Positions 24,961 to 38,800 of a stretch of DNA of 64,000 nt are shown here, one piece after another. The translations under genes and the position numbers were made by a program. Positions within the stretch are counted from its first letter, which is position 1. Every line of letters starts with the position of its first letter. This DNA comes from Brachypterus glaber (lineage: Eukaryota > Arthropoda > Insecta > Coleoptera > Kateretidae). Where the stretch lies: positions 11,797,589 to 11,861,588 of the forward strand of contig OY294048.1 of assembly GCA_958510825.1 (NCBI GenBank), given 5' to 3'. The notes beneath the pieces were generated by a model. The model did no database searches and had not been told where the DNA came from. It worked only from the letters and a program-made list of their open reading frames with translations.

Positions 24961-25631
24961 TCAAGTCCCTCGGGCCGGCTCTCGGCTTCTAAAAACCTAC
25001 TCAATCGAAAAATTTAACTTTTCGCCCTTGTATTATAAATAACTATTTTTTAACCCAAAGCAATTAAGGTTATGTGTAAGAAATATCGTGCTTTTTTCAA
25101 AAGTCACTAATGTTTTTTGTAGGTCCTTTTTGCATTAGAACAAATCTGACGGAGATATTCGTGAAAAACCACATGTGTGCCCACTAAAATTCAAAAATTA
25201 AACTCGCGTCGCACACATGGGGACTTTTCACCCAATGTTTATAATAAGTTATTATAAACATTATAAACATTATTAATAATAAAGCTAAGGCGTACACATT
25301 AGACATTGGTCCCCATGGGGTATGTAGTCTTGACCTCCTTGGTAGTTGGTGAATTTATACCTACAATTTAGTACACATTACTGGATTGTAGGGGCATAGC
25401 AACATGATGTATTGGTCTAGAGCAAGCACCTACGAATTGGTCCTCTAGATTCGCAAATATACAAGTTACATCCCAGAATTGGGAAAAGTCGTCCCCACTG
25501 TGGGAAAAGTCGTCCCCCCTGCGGGAAAAGTTGCCTCCAATGCGAGGATTAAAAGTCGAATTATAGAAATTCGTAAAGAAACAAAAATTTAGACAATTCG
25601 GTATGTTCCCTAACTACTGGTTTTTTATATA
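24961..25631. other. Non-coding DNA with short tandem motif
   Basis: No gene. GGGAAAAGTCGTCCCC-type units repeat about three times at 25478-25540. A GC-rich patch (CCCTCGGGCCGGCTCTCGGC) near 24966 resembles half of a foldback hairpin. Confidence 0.5.
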
Positions 25632-26233
25632 CAGCCTGTTCCAGAACTCGCGTACCGAAATTTGAGGGTATATTAAAAACCCTCTGGAAAATATGAAATA
25701 TGAAATTTCAAAAAAAATCCATCTTCGTTCAATTCAAAAATAAGAACGCTTTAAGTGGACCAATACTGTTGCTGATTATAAATTACCATTAAAGGTTGAA
25801 TTTGTAGCTATGGAAGCAAATTTAATTATTGCAGGTATATATTCTGTAGGTTGACATGGTGATTAATGTGACATAAATATTTATTAATGTCAAAATACCA
25901 CCGCCGGATAAAGTAACCCTATAAAATAAAATATTTGATAGCCTCTGTCGGTTTTGTCAAAATATAATAACCTAATAGGATTCTAAAGTTGAAAGTCTTA
26001 AACAATGCACGAGTCAACCATTAAAATGCAACCATAGTTACTAATAAGTTACTAATAAGTAGGGAAAAACTAATTTTTAGGTAATTTAACATCAGCAACA
26101 GGATTGGTCAGATTAAATAGCTTCCTTTTTAATTAGTATTGAAGATGGATTTTTTTTTTTAATTTTTTTCATATTTTCCAGAGGGTTTTTAATATACCCT
26201 CAAATTTCGGTACGCGAGTTCTGGAACAGGCTG
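25632..26233. mobile_element. MITE family D with about 100-bp terminal inverted repeats
   Basis: CAGCCTGTTCCAGAACTCGC at the left end is matched by GCGAGTTCTGGAACAGGCTG at the right. Pairing extends through GTACCGAAATTTGAGGGTAT and CCATCTTC. TA lies on both sides. There is no ORF. Confidence 0.85.
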
Positions 26234-26303
26234 TATAATATAACTGGAGTGTCAGTGTTAAATTTTAAAATTTATTTTCTGTCTATGTAGAAAATGTATT
26301 TAA

Positions 26304-26329
26304 TTTATTATTATTATTATTATTTTATT
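26304..26329 (-). promoter_or_regulatory. Candidate polyadenylation signals of the ADAMTS gene
   Basis: TTTATT at 26304-26309 and 26324-26329 reads AATAAA on the minus strand, 165-190 bp past the stop codon. The sites lie next to an ATT repeat, so they could also be coincidental. Confidence 0.45.
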
Positions 26330-26491
26330 TCTTTTTACCATAAATGTATTAAATTATAAAAATAATTAGTGCACCTTTTGCTATGACCCACCACGGCGGA
26401 TCATTCCTTTAGGCATTAAAAAAAAATTAAATTAAAGATATATCACACTAGTTCCTCCTTAAAAGAAAGTAAAAACGTGTAAAAATGTAAC

Positions 26492-26804
26492 CTACGTTAC
26501 GCGGTCTGATATAAAATTTAATAATACCGAATTCCTTCGGGTGTCCTGCTTCCAGTTAGTTTGCATCCAGACTTTCTCCATCAAGTGATCGGGCAGGTTG
26601 TCCGTATTCCTCTTTTTGCTGCATGTTTTGTGAGAATCGCAGAGCTCTCTACTACCTGGACGCGTCTCCGAGCATTCCTGGTCCTCCACAAGAATGTCAT
26701 CGGCCCCGCGATGGGGTGCCTCCTTGACGCATTCCACCTCGCGAAGTCGCACACCGGATTTGTCCTTACATGCTTGACACGGGCCCCATTTACCCACCTT
26801 CCAT
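26492..26804 (-). CDS. ADAMTS exon 9: TSR3 and C-terminus
   Basis: The acceptor is ATTACAG at 26805-26811. The exon supplies one base, then 103 codons and a TAG stop. A thrombospondin type-1 repeat starts [12 protein letters not shown] and ends ELCDSHKTC, with six Cys. A basic tail follows ([17 protein letters not shown]) that contains no further domain I recognise. A CCAG/GTAGTA donor-like site exists near 26652, but using it would remove the last TSR cysteines. Frames on the opposite strand here are shadows. Confidence 0.88.
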
Positions 26805-29800
26805 CTGTAATTGAGAATAGAGAATAAAACAAGCCGTGAAGATATGTTATGCTACGCATTCCATTATACTATATACTATATACTATACGGTGGATGGTAT
26901 ATCTCATAACGCAAGTTAAAACTATTTAAAACGCAATACTATATTACATAATTAGTGTGAAAAGTGACTTTCCAACGAGTTATGTACACTATTTTTCCTA
27001 AGATCCCAAAAAAATATAAAGTTTAAACTTTAAGAATTCTTAATTTAATATTTTCTAATTTTTATTACTTATTCCGCAAATTTTTGAGAACAGCCAAACA
27101 TAAAATAGCATACAAATTTATATATGTATGTCAACAGGAAATATGTTTTTTATTTGCCTTTAGTTTTCTTGGTTTTATATTTAATACAACATATATTGGA
27201 AGCTCAACACTGTTTAATGGGTTGCCTAACCGCAAGCATCTTTTAAATCAAGGAAAATTTGACAGTTTACTAATTAAATTTGATTTCTGTGGATATGCTA
27301 CCACATAAGACTGTAAAATTCTACAATGTTTTATATTTCATGAGAAAATATTGATGTTTTTTATAAAATGTAAGGTAACTAAATCACAAATTAAGTAATT
27401 TTTATAAAATCTAGACATTAATAAAACATATTAAGTTATATTGACCTGGGTCAAAATAGTAAGGTTATGACTGTAGTTTTTATTTTTGACATGAAAGACA
27501 GAAATATTTGGATTTAAAAACATAAAAGACGTCAAAAAAGTCTGTAATGAAAGGTGGAAAATGGCATATAAAACGAGGTGAGTAAAATTCGTAAAATTTA
27601 CAACGTAAATATCTAAACAAAATTAGGCAAACCTACATACATAAATATCAAACTAGGGTGATATGAAAATATCAATCAAGTGCGATATAAGGCGTTTTCT
27701 GAAGAACAAAAGAGTGTGCTAAATTTCATTTTCATAGAGGATCGTAGGAAAAATTATTTATTGCTGCAAACAAAAGAATACTTCCCCTGTAGGCGGCCCA
27801 CAGTAGGCCTAGGTTCATCAAAACATAAAATCAGGTTAAAAAAACTTGTTGGAATGACGAAAAAAAATTTCAAAAAAAAAAATATTAAAAAAATTACCTA
27901 ACAATTTTGTATAAAATTGTACTGTCACGGGAGATAAGAAAGTGTGCCAAATTTTAGCTCTCTTAGTTTATAGTAGGTAAAACCGAGAGGGAGTTAGTTT
28001 AATGATTAAGAAAATTTTATTGTCATAAGGTAAGTATGCAGTTTAATTTTAGTTTCAAATTATCTCACTTGGGTAAAAAAGGGATTTTTTAATTTTATGG
28101 GTGTGTAGGGTTGGGGGGTAATTTAAAGTCGAGAATGATCAAAATTTGCGTTACGTAATACTTGAAAGTTCCCCTTGCCTAACCCCAATGTTTACCAAAA
28201 ACAATCCCGAGCGAGAACTTTTAGTAACATACCTGTATGCCCAATTTCAAGTCTCTAGCTTAAAGCATTCTTAAGTTATCATGCCCACAAGATTTCCCGG
28301 ACAGACAGAATTTTTGAAATTTTTTGCACGAATACAAGACTTTCCGAAATATTAAAAATTTTCAAAATGGGAAAGCAATAGAACTTCATGCCGACAATAT
28401 GGGCCCTTTCCTGGCGGGAGCCCACATATGTTTCTTTTAGAAATTTAATTCGTTGAAAAGATTCTATTTAATATTAATTAAACGTAACCGTAGTAGGTAC
28501 TTACTTGAGACTTTCAAAGTACCTATTAAATTCCCTTTAGTTAGAAGATAGTGGAAAATTTTAGCATGTAAAGTTTTATGCTCTAATATGGGGGTTATAA
28601 TTAGTTTTGCAAAGCCAAGTAATTGCTTGAATAGAATCGGTATAAAGAGTACCTAAGTAAAAGTTATAATTTTTTTTATTTACATACATTGCGGTATTAG
28701 CGATTTTTATTAACAATCTGCCTAAAAACTGCTCACGCTACTCCTGTATCTTATTTAGGTTTAAAAAATATTGCGTATAAAATAAACAACGGATTTTATT
28801 CATTTAGCATCTAGACATTATAGGACCACTTTCAGCAAAATCCCATCCGATCGGCTTCACGAGATAATGGTAAATCTTCTTTGATGATGGCCATGTTAAG
28901 AACCAATTGTTCGCGGAGAACAAAATCGCCTTATTCTTATAATATTTTATATGCAGATTCCAAATATGTTGAGGAATTTGATCTAGTTATTACCACTTCG
29001 GAGAAAACATTATTACAAAAATCCCGAAAAACCCCTTACATGCGATTTAGGTTATTTTTGGATATTTGTAAAAGTAATACGGTACATAACAGGACCTTCA
29101 TTGTGGGCTTAAATAAAACACTAAATGTTATATTTTTAAAACATATTAGCAAATATATCAAAATATTCCTCCTTCACAGTTTTTGAGAAGTTTTAAATTC
29201 AGCAGAAAACGTAAATAAAAAGTTTAATTTTTACTTTGTTGTTTAGTGCTGTTTAAGGTCTAGATGTAGAGAGGACTAAGTGCTGTATGTCAGACATAGA
29301 TAAGATAGATAAGATAAGATGTTAGATTTGATTGATGTGCCAAATAGTAAAATCAGTAAAATTTTACTTTAGTATCAAAAAAATAGTTATGTTGGATTGT
29401 TTATCTCCATATTCAAAATTAAAATGCGACCGAAAACATGTCACAAAGAAAACAGAAAAAAATTATGTTTGGTATGTGCAAAAAAGATAAATTTTGGAAA
29501 AAAAACGGTTAATACTTTTTATGCAACTGAAAAACTGCAATTATTGGCAAAAAAATATGTAAATAAAGATATTTAAAATTAAGTGCAGTATTAAATTAGT
29601 AGCATGCTACTAAGAAATATCAATAGAAAATAATACTAAAAGAATTTTACAAAATAAATAATATATAAAAAAAACAAATTTTGTATCACCGTACACAGTC
29701 CTACAGCGACAGACAATTTTTTAGGATTTTCTTACTTTTAACCAAAGTAAATATTTCGTACTATGGTCTCTTTTTTCAAGCAAGAAAGTAAATTAAAATT

Positions 29801-32800
29801 CGTACAGTAAATATTTTTACAACAGGTTTTAATAGTATACGTTTGTGTATAGAATATAGTTATGTTTTATAAAATAAACTACGCAGTATATTCGCACATC
29901 CAATATTCAAAACTGTTTTGAAATTACTCACTGTGCGATTATATTGATTATCAGGGGTAGTACCTACGCTATAGGATGTCTCATAGTATTGTGATGTCAG
30001 GAAAAACTTGAAGAAGAAGAAGAATGACTATTTAAAAATGGCTTCATGAGCGATTTCAATTTTTGTCAAAAACTCTTTGAAAATATCCCAAAAAAAAACC
30101 TAAAATAAAAAAATCCGGGGTGGTTTGACTTTACATTTAACTTTGTTTAAGGCTACCTGTGTAGGTAGTATAATACTCCATAAGTTTTATACAAATCGAT
30201 CAAATTACTACTTTGAAATATTCTGTAAAAATTTAATGAAAATTGGTCATAGTATAAAAATCGCTTTTAAAAGATCTGTTTTTTTAGACCACTGAATATG
30301 TGTAGCTTTAAGTTTAATTCTATTTGATATTTATAATTAAAGTGTTCTAGACTCATCAAGTAATTAAATTTGCAAGTACGTTCAAGCATATTTACTTTAG
30401 GATTAAAATTATGGCCACTTACATAAATTCGCTTAAATTCTAGTAAAAACATCATATTTCTGACATTACAAAACATTACAGAGAGGACACTGTAGCGTTG
30501 CTAGGACAACTACCAAGTATAATTTTACATAAGCCAATTAGGCTTATTTAATCAAGTTATCGTACAGTTGCGATCTTTAAAAAGTACTACACCCAAAAAT
30601 TGTACCATTTAAATTTAACTTGTCACTAAAGTCAATTGAGGCCTTAGCTAAGTCAGAGATTTATAAAACTAAATATAATAGTCATTTTGTTTGAAACATA
30701 ATTTTTCCAAGTGTTAAAGTGTCAACATACTTCACCTAAGCCAGCAACAAAAATCAATTTTATCAATATATTTTGGGGCTAATGTAAGGGCATTAAAGTT
30801 CCCTAAAATGTATATAAAATATTCACAAAAAGTAAGGTTAATTATCAAATAATTTTAAAGTAGAATTTTCCCAACCCTGGCTGATATGGTTAATCACCAA
30901 GTCCAATCAAAATGGAAGAAGAAGAAGTAGAATTTCAAATGAGGTACGTTGTATTGCATTTACATCTAACTATACTTACTTTGTCCCACACTCCTCTTCG
31001 TTACATTTTCTGGGTTCAGTTTTGGGCTTTTCCTTATTTTTGCAGAAGTTTGGGCTTACTTTTCCGGAGTTATCATCCACGCAACTGAAATCCGGTGACT
31101 GCACTCCCCCTCCACATTTGACGGTACATTCTGTCCACTCCAGCAACTCCCAATGATAATTTGCCTGGTGAGTTGGTGCTCCCTTCGTTGGCTCTGCATA
31201 TTTGTATACATAACCTACATTTTCTTTTTTGTAAAATACTACCTAATAGAATAAAATTCATTCATAGTCATTTATGGCAGTTAGTTAATTTTGTTCTTAC
31301 AAAAAAAAAGTTATATAAAAATAAAATTATTATTTTTAAGTAAGCCCTACACCCCAGGTGGGTAATAAAGCACTTTATCTATCTCTATCTTATAAAAAAA
31401 CATCCAACAATGATTACCAAAAATTTATATTTCCTTTTAACATTACAAGATGCAAGTTTAATATAATTTTTATTACATCTGAAATTAAAAAAAATGAGGG
31501 GTGAATGGCTGATAAAAAGTTGTACTCCTTATAATAAAAAGTTGTACTCCTTCTAGAAGGTAATCTCTTTTAAGAGATTAAAAGTTCTACCCGAAATTTC
31601 CTTTAAAATTATCCCGAAAAATCTTAAAAATTACTTAAAAAAGGTCACAACTTTGGTAAAGATGAGGTTCCTTTGAAGTTCCTCAAGATATGACTTCATG
31701 ACTTTCATAGGTGGTCGTAGGAAAAAATATATTTCGTATGTCATTAATATCAGTGTGTAATGGTAACACACTGAGAGTTCCTAACTGTCGTTAACGTTTT
31801 TGCTTATATGGAACCCCAAGAAAGTTTATTTAATATTCACTGGTTCTTACAATTACCAGAACTATAAAAGCGTTAAGTATTACTGTAACAACCTGTGAAT
31901 GTTAACTAAACTTTCGTGGGGTTCCGTATAAACAAAAACGTTTAGTATTTACTACGGAAACGAGCTTACAGTGTACCAAATCGTTCAGTATTTATTATGG
32001 TTACAAATTCTTAGTGTGTAGACTGTTTGCTACATTTCATAAAGTAGCAGACTGTCAGACTATCTATTTTCTATTTATTGTTTAGTAGAGCTTCAGTGCC
32101 ATTAAAAATATAATTTATTTTGTACTGTTTTAATTAAAGCAAGTCTTAAATTAATTTTAGTTTTTATTACAAGAGAACGTCTAGAGATCAGCTATAAAAT
32201 ATATAGTAGAAGTTTATTAGCTTTGGTTATAACTTTGCTTTCGGAAAAATCTTTTAGAAAGACATGAAGAACAATTTTATTTAAATCACTTTATTTAGAA
32301 AGATCAAAGTCAGCCTTAAGGTATGATTAATAGGTCACTTAAATGCCCAATAGTCACACCTATAGTGCCCTGAGGTAACATTTTCTATCAAGATTTTTTT
32401 TCTTGACAAAGAACGTCACATTGTCTTAGCAATGGATCAGTTAATAATTTATTATTTATTATTTTAAATCAATAATTTATTATTAATTAATCAATATTTA
32501 AAATAACTCGTGTTTTACAACGTATTTAATGGGAGTCAGATCTGAAGATATTTCCGGCCAGTATATCAAAAATATAAATCGAGATCCTAACTTAAAAAGT
32601 TAGATACTTTTTTAAGTGCCTCTTGGATCATCACTGTGAATTTGTCAGGGGTATCGTGTGTACCCTATATGAAGCACAGAACTCAAAAATTATCTTAAAA
32701 TTAGTTTGTTAATTTGAGGTTATGTGTTTGACTTTAGCTAATTTTCTGACAGCAGTAATGTAAAATCATTAGATCATATATCCCCTCCTAGATGCGCCTT

Positions 32801-35800
32801 GAGTCCACGTCAAACCGAAATGTTTTCATTGCTATATCCAGGTAGATTTCACCTTCCCGCTTCTGGTCACCATCAACCGCTATAGTGGTTTGTTAACAAA
32901 TATGTTATACTTCACCTTCTCGCCAGCTCACTGCTATAGTGGTTTGTTTACAATTGACTTTGTATATGTTCTACATAAAACAAATTAACATTAATGTAAT
33001 CTATGTATATATGATCTAATGTAAAATCAGCTGATAGTCACTTCCCATTCGTTGTCATAGGCAACGGATAGGATATACGCACTAGCTACTAACTAGGTAG
33101 TAGGAAAAGAAACTTTCAACTCAGCTGATCAGCTGATTAGCTTTTGCAATAAAAAATCAAAATTTAAAATTTAAAGTAAGGTTATTAAAATATTCAAAAT
33201 TATCTTATCAGGCTAGAAATAATATATCGTCGACCAAAAGATAAAATAACCAAAATACAAATCTATTTTATTAATTATATTTTTTTAATCGCCCCAATGT
33301 TTATTTTCTTTTTAATATCACCCCACCCACTCTGAGGGGGGGGGGTAGTTTTCGTGAAAACTGGTAGTTTTTGTGAAAATTTGTACATTGGGCTTTTTAA
33401 AGTTGCTGAAAGAGAATCTGATAATAAAAAAATTCTATCTCCACCCCCTAAGAGGCGGGGGGTAATTTTCGTAGAAAATTTTTATATTTTAAAGGTTGCT
33501 AAAAGTGAATCTGATAATAAAAACCCATTTTATGCCCGGAGGTGAAAAATGGGAAAGCTCTTTTACTGGGCAGTGTATTTTAATTTAAAATGTCCGTGTA
33601 AAATATGCCAGATTACAAAGCATCCAATATATGCCACCAATTCGGTTGCAATAAAAGTTTGATCTATGGTTTCCAAACATGAAAACGATCGAAATATTTA
33701 CAAGCTTTTACGTTTTAACTAAAAGTAATAAACCATTGAAAATTGCAGTTTATGGCTTCTTGTGTGTAAATTATGCAATTAATAATTAAATATGCAGTTA
33801 ATAATTCATTTAAATACTATAGAGACAAGGTCCTTTTTTGAAAGGAGAATATGGTTTTAATAGGGAATTTTGTGCTAAATGACAAAAATATATTTCTGTT
33901 TAAAAAAATGCAAAATCTTAAATTAAAATTAAAATTTGATTTAAAGGTTTTATTTATTAGCAAGCCGTAAAGATGTGTAATGCTACGCATTCCATTATAT
34001 ATTATTCACAGTAAATAGTATATTGCATTTCCCAAAATAATTATTTTCAAACAAAAATAACAAAAAAAAATACATTAAAAAAAATATTTAAAAAACGAAA
34101 ATGTATTGAATTTTTTTTTTAAGTTTTTAAAAAACGATATTTTTTTTTAAATTTTCTTTTTGCGAAAAACGAAAAAAATCTTTTAGCTTTTTTCGAGATT
34201 AACCCCCATAACTTTTTTTGTTTTTTGGGAGGATAAGTTTCAAAAACAATAGGGATCTTGCCCTCATAGAAACTGATTTTTCCTGAAAATTTCAAGTCGA
34301 TCAGATTATTCGTTCTTAAATTCTCGTGTTCACAAAAATTGTGACATCAGACAGATGGACAGATGGATAGAACGTCATGTAAAAAAAAAGTTGCTTAGTT
34401 TTTTATGAAACAAATTTATGTATAAGAGTTTTTTGCCCAGGACCATTTTTGAAAATTTTTGAAAATTCGAAAGTACCGTTTAATATTATTCTAGCACAAG
34501 CGCTGTAAATAAAATATATTATTATTATATAATAATAAACAAATAACTAAATAAAAATTCGTCAGAACCCCTTATATTATCGAAAATTTGGCATCAGTTC
34601 TTTACCAATAAGGATTGTTTTTTTTTTGTATGTAAGAATTCGAATCTAAAAAACGTACAAAAAATAATAAGAGCTGAAATTTTGGGAAAGTAATTATTTT
34701 TTATAAAGGTAAGTGTGAAAAATCTTATTATTTGAGCGTTTAGTCCAAACTCCGATACATTTATATCAAGATAGTAACAACTTTGTTTATTCACCTGTTA
34801 ATAACTTTTTCTTTAACTAACGTTAGTTATCACAAGATCCTTTCCTAGTATCCTCTATGTGAAATCTCCAATTTATAAAAAAATTACATGTTTCAACTCT
34901 AAAAGTGCCAAGAATCTGTATGTCAATGATAGCGCCTTCGCCATAATTGTAAAAATGAAAATATTATTATTAGGTATTATTTATTTAGAAAGAAAAGTTA
35001 TACATAGTCATAAGAGCCTAAATAAGCTTTATGCTCGTAAAATTTACAAGTAAAATGCTTTTTACTTTTTTACTACTCCCTTTATCCACGGCCCCCTCAT
35101 ATTCTCGTATTCTACAAACATGGTTGACATAGTTTTAGTTTAGATCCAAAACAGTGTAGTTTCGAATTTCCCAAAATCGCCAGAAAACGTCCTAGACAAA
35201 AAATTATTGGATACAAATCGTCGACTAAGAGGTAAATTTACCTAAACCTATTTTTTTTTTTTTCAAAATCCGTATTTTTATAGAATCGGATACAAAATTT
35301 CTTACTCTATGTTTCTGTTTAAAATTAACTTGTTTTAAATCAATACCTACCTACCTACCGATAAAAAGAATAAAAACTTAACATATTAGAGGTAAAATTA
35401 CCTAAACCGAATATAAAATTTAAGTGTTTTAGCTAGACAATAAAATAAGTTATACAAAAATCTTTATAAACATAATAATTTGAACTAGATTCCATATCCC
35501 CTTATGTATGGCCTTAGGTTTAGGTAAATTTACCTCTAAAATGTGTGTCATTTTTAGAATGTGAAGTACCTATACCGATTTGGTTTGGACTGGAAAAGTC
35601 CAAATGTTATGTTGATAAACAATAAAATATTACTTTTTTTCAAGATGATAAAGCATTTAATTTATCACGATGAATTATTATACGATTTACGATTCTTAAT
35701 AACTATTATTAATAAAAAATAAACTTAGTTAACGGTTTTTTATCATTTCTTTTCATTAATATGCACTTTTTTTAAACATAAACATATTGTTCATTCTTAG

Positions 35801-38800
35801 CCCAAAAGTCGGCTTTAAAAGGATATCCTTCTTTGTATTGCAAGCGACCTGCACCACGACTACACAATTTTTTTCACAGTGTATACTTCGATTAGAGAGC
35901 CTAATTTCGAAAACCGTTTACAATTTATCCAATATTAATTAGGCAGTATTACTTCTTGATATATATTTTTTAATATAATAACATACAAATTATTATAACG
36001 AATCATGATTTATTACGAAAACATTTTTATTACAGTTTTTTTTCCAAAAAACACGTTTAAAAAATTTCGGATATCTTATAATCTTAAGTATTTTTTTTTC
36101 TTTTTCAGTATTGTGTATCTTAGTTTGTTGTAGCATTATAATAATAATAATTCATAGTTGGTTATCCTGAATAACAATTAGCTTTCGGATATTCAAAATT
36201 GGGAATCAAATGCACTATCCGAAATTAGACAACTTTCTGCTTTTTAGATTAGAATTTTGTAAATTGTTTATGTTTTTAAATTGCTTAATTATGACTAGTG
36301 GATCAACTTAACCAGTATCTTAACTTATACAAGACATAAACACAAACTTTAATACAATTATTTATAAAATAAACAAGCATGCTAATGCAACTGAGCACAA
36401 AACTGCTATTTGTTATTTAAACGAGTTTTGCTGCCATTTAACGGGGAGAAGCTCTACAGTTATCATATTACAGGACGGATTTAGTTTGACTTTTGACTTC
36501 ACATAAAAGTAGGTATCTGTTTACCTCGGCAGATAGTATCTTAGATGCACTACTATCCGAAATTGGAAAACTGTCCGAAATTAGGCGTCTTTCCTCTACT
36601 TATATTACATTATACTTGATCGCATTATTGATGATGAACAACGTCTTGAGGTGGGTATTATTCATTGATTACTAATCAATCATGTAAAATGGTGATCACT
36701 TATTAAGTTTCAAGTAATAATACGGTGCAATTAAGTAAATAAGCCGTGAAGGTGCGTAGAGCTTCGCATTCCTTAGAATAGCCTTCAAACTACATACAAT
36801 TATTGTACTATAATAGTATAATAATTATAGTATTGCATTTTATCGTAAAATTAATGTTTTAAAAAGAGGGACGGCATATTCGTCCTCTGCGCATACAAAA
36901 GTTTGATTTCACCCTCATGGCAATCATTTTTACTCATACTTATACTCTCTCATATGAGCCATTTTTAACACTATCTTTAAATCGTGAAACCGATTTAAAT
37001 TTTAATATCTAGGGACTTTTGTTATAGTTGGTAACATATCCAATCCCAATTTGGTAATTTCAATTTCGCGCGACAAATAGAAGTCATATTATACCAGCAT
37101 AAAGAAGTGTACCAGTAATACCAACCGTACTAAGCTTGTCCGTAATGCTAAAAAAATATTACTGTACTATTCTTGTGATTCTAGTTATGAAGAGTACAAA
37201 GCGCAGATTATCTAGATTGGCTTAGCACATAATGCCTCAAATACGAAATAAAATCTGACAAGCGCAAATTCGTTTACCTACATACTGTCACAGTTTCACT
37301 GTTCAGTCACATTGTGACTGAAGGTCAAGATTTTGGTAAACAGAATTGCTATAGGGAATGTTAATTCGTTGTTTCCAAAACACTTTGCCCAATTTTTTTT
37401 TTTTTTAATTTTGCTCAGAATATAAGACTTGATTATCTCGTGTCATACATCATCGTAATCAGAAAAAAAAACTATATTCAAAAATGTAAAAATTTAAAAT
37501 GGCGCCCATAAGAAAAAACGAAGTTAATTGTTGTAACTCTTGCATCTTAAATGCCATGAAAACTATGGTAACAGATTTAAATATCTTGCAAAAAGTACCT
37601 CGACAATGTGTCAGTTAAAAAGGTCTAGGGTTACAGTGATTTTTACAGACACAAAAAATAGGACTAGTTTAGCACTAATTTTCCACTGTGGTACTAAAAT
37701 TAACAATTATAAATAAAATTAGATGCGGAAAATGTTGTTTTATTACCAAAAAATAACTTACATGGGAAAAATGGTAAATAATTGTTAATTTTACTTACAT
37801 AATATTGCTGAAATATGTCACGAGTGTACAAAGATGCGGCGTTGTCAGATTTTACTTTTGATTTATTAAACCGTTTTGTTGTATAATTCGGAGTTTGAAG
37901 AATTAACAATATTTTTTGGGGCGTTGGTTTTTCGTTAAAGTTTGTTTGGTTTGGTTTTATGTTGTTTGGTGCTTTTTTTAATGAGGGACGTTGGTTTAAG
38001 TTAACGTTGGTTTATGTTGGTTTTGCGTCCATTTGATTTTTTTTAATGGGGGCGTTGATTTTTCGTTAACGTTGGTTTTGTTTTTTGTTCTTTGGTTGCT
38101 TATTTTTTATTTTTAAAACAAATTTTTGTCCAGGACGATTTTTGATTTTTTTTCAAAATTCGAAACTACCGTATAATATTATTCTAGCGCAGGCGCTGAG
38201 AATAATATAATAATTAAATTAACAATTGAAAACTTGGTAATTATTTAACTTTGTTAACTGGACCACTGTGTAGGAGTAAAGTATTCTGTATCTAAGTTAA
38301 GGAGCTTTAAAAATAAATTATTTATGAACGTTCGGCGCTTGAAGAGCACATATTTGATGCAAATCCTTTCTTAATGCGCTTACTAACACTTTGGTTAGCA
38401 CTGCACTGTTGCGGATATCATTTTTAAACCTTGATAATATGTTCATAACTGCAGTTTTTACGTAAATTCCGTACGTGTCAAAAGTGCGAAGGTCAGCCGC
38501 ATTCACTTTTAAACTTTGAACTTTAGACCACATATACTAATAAAAATTATTATTTTGACTATACCTGTACAATGTACCTGGTACATGTATATTCAGCAAA
38601 ATATATAATTAATTTGCATCTTTTTAAAATTACATTGCATAACCATACTAAGCATACTTTTGTATAATTGAATAAAATTTTATTTATTTGAAATATACAA
38701 GGTGATCAATAATTGTCATACCAAAATTTAAGAGGTTATTCTACATCCAAAAATATCAAAAAAAGTTCCCATAAAGGTTGGTCCGGAAATGAGCCCTTAG

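Noticed and set aside
26561..26859. Two ORFs of 88-92 codons overlapping ADAMTS exon 9
   Set aside because: Shadow frames of the TSR3 exon. The correct frame is fixed by the cysteine pattern and the exon 8 junction phase.
28820..29186. Possible retroelement integrase fragment ([14 protein letters not shown] reading)
   Set aside because: Only a short stretch looks similar, with stops soon after and no catalytic residues in register. Too weak to annotate.
35090..35130. Second candidate for the missing spacer exon (V-E-Y-E-N on the minus strand)
   Set aside because: A possible acceptor exists, but the frame would be wrong and no donor follows before a stop.
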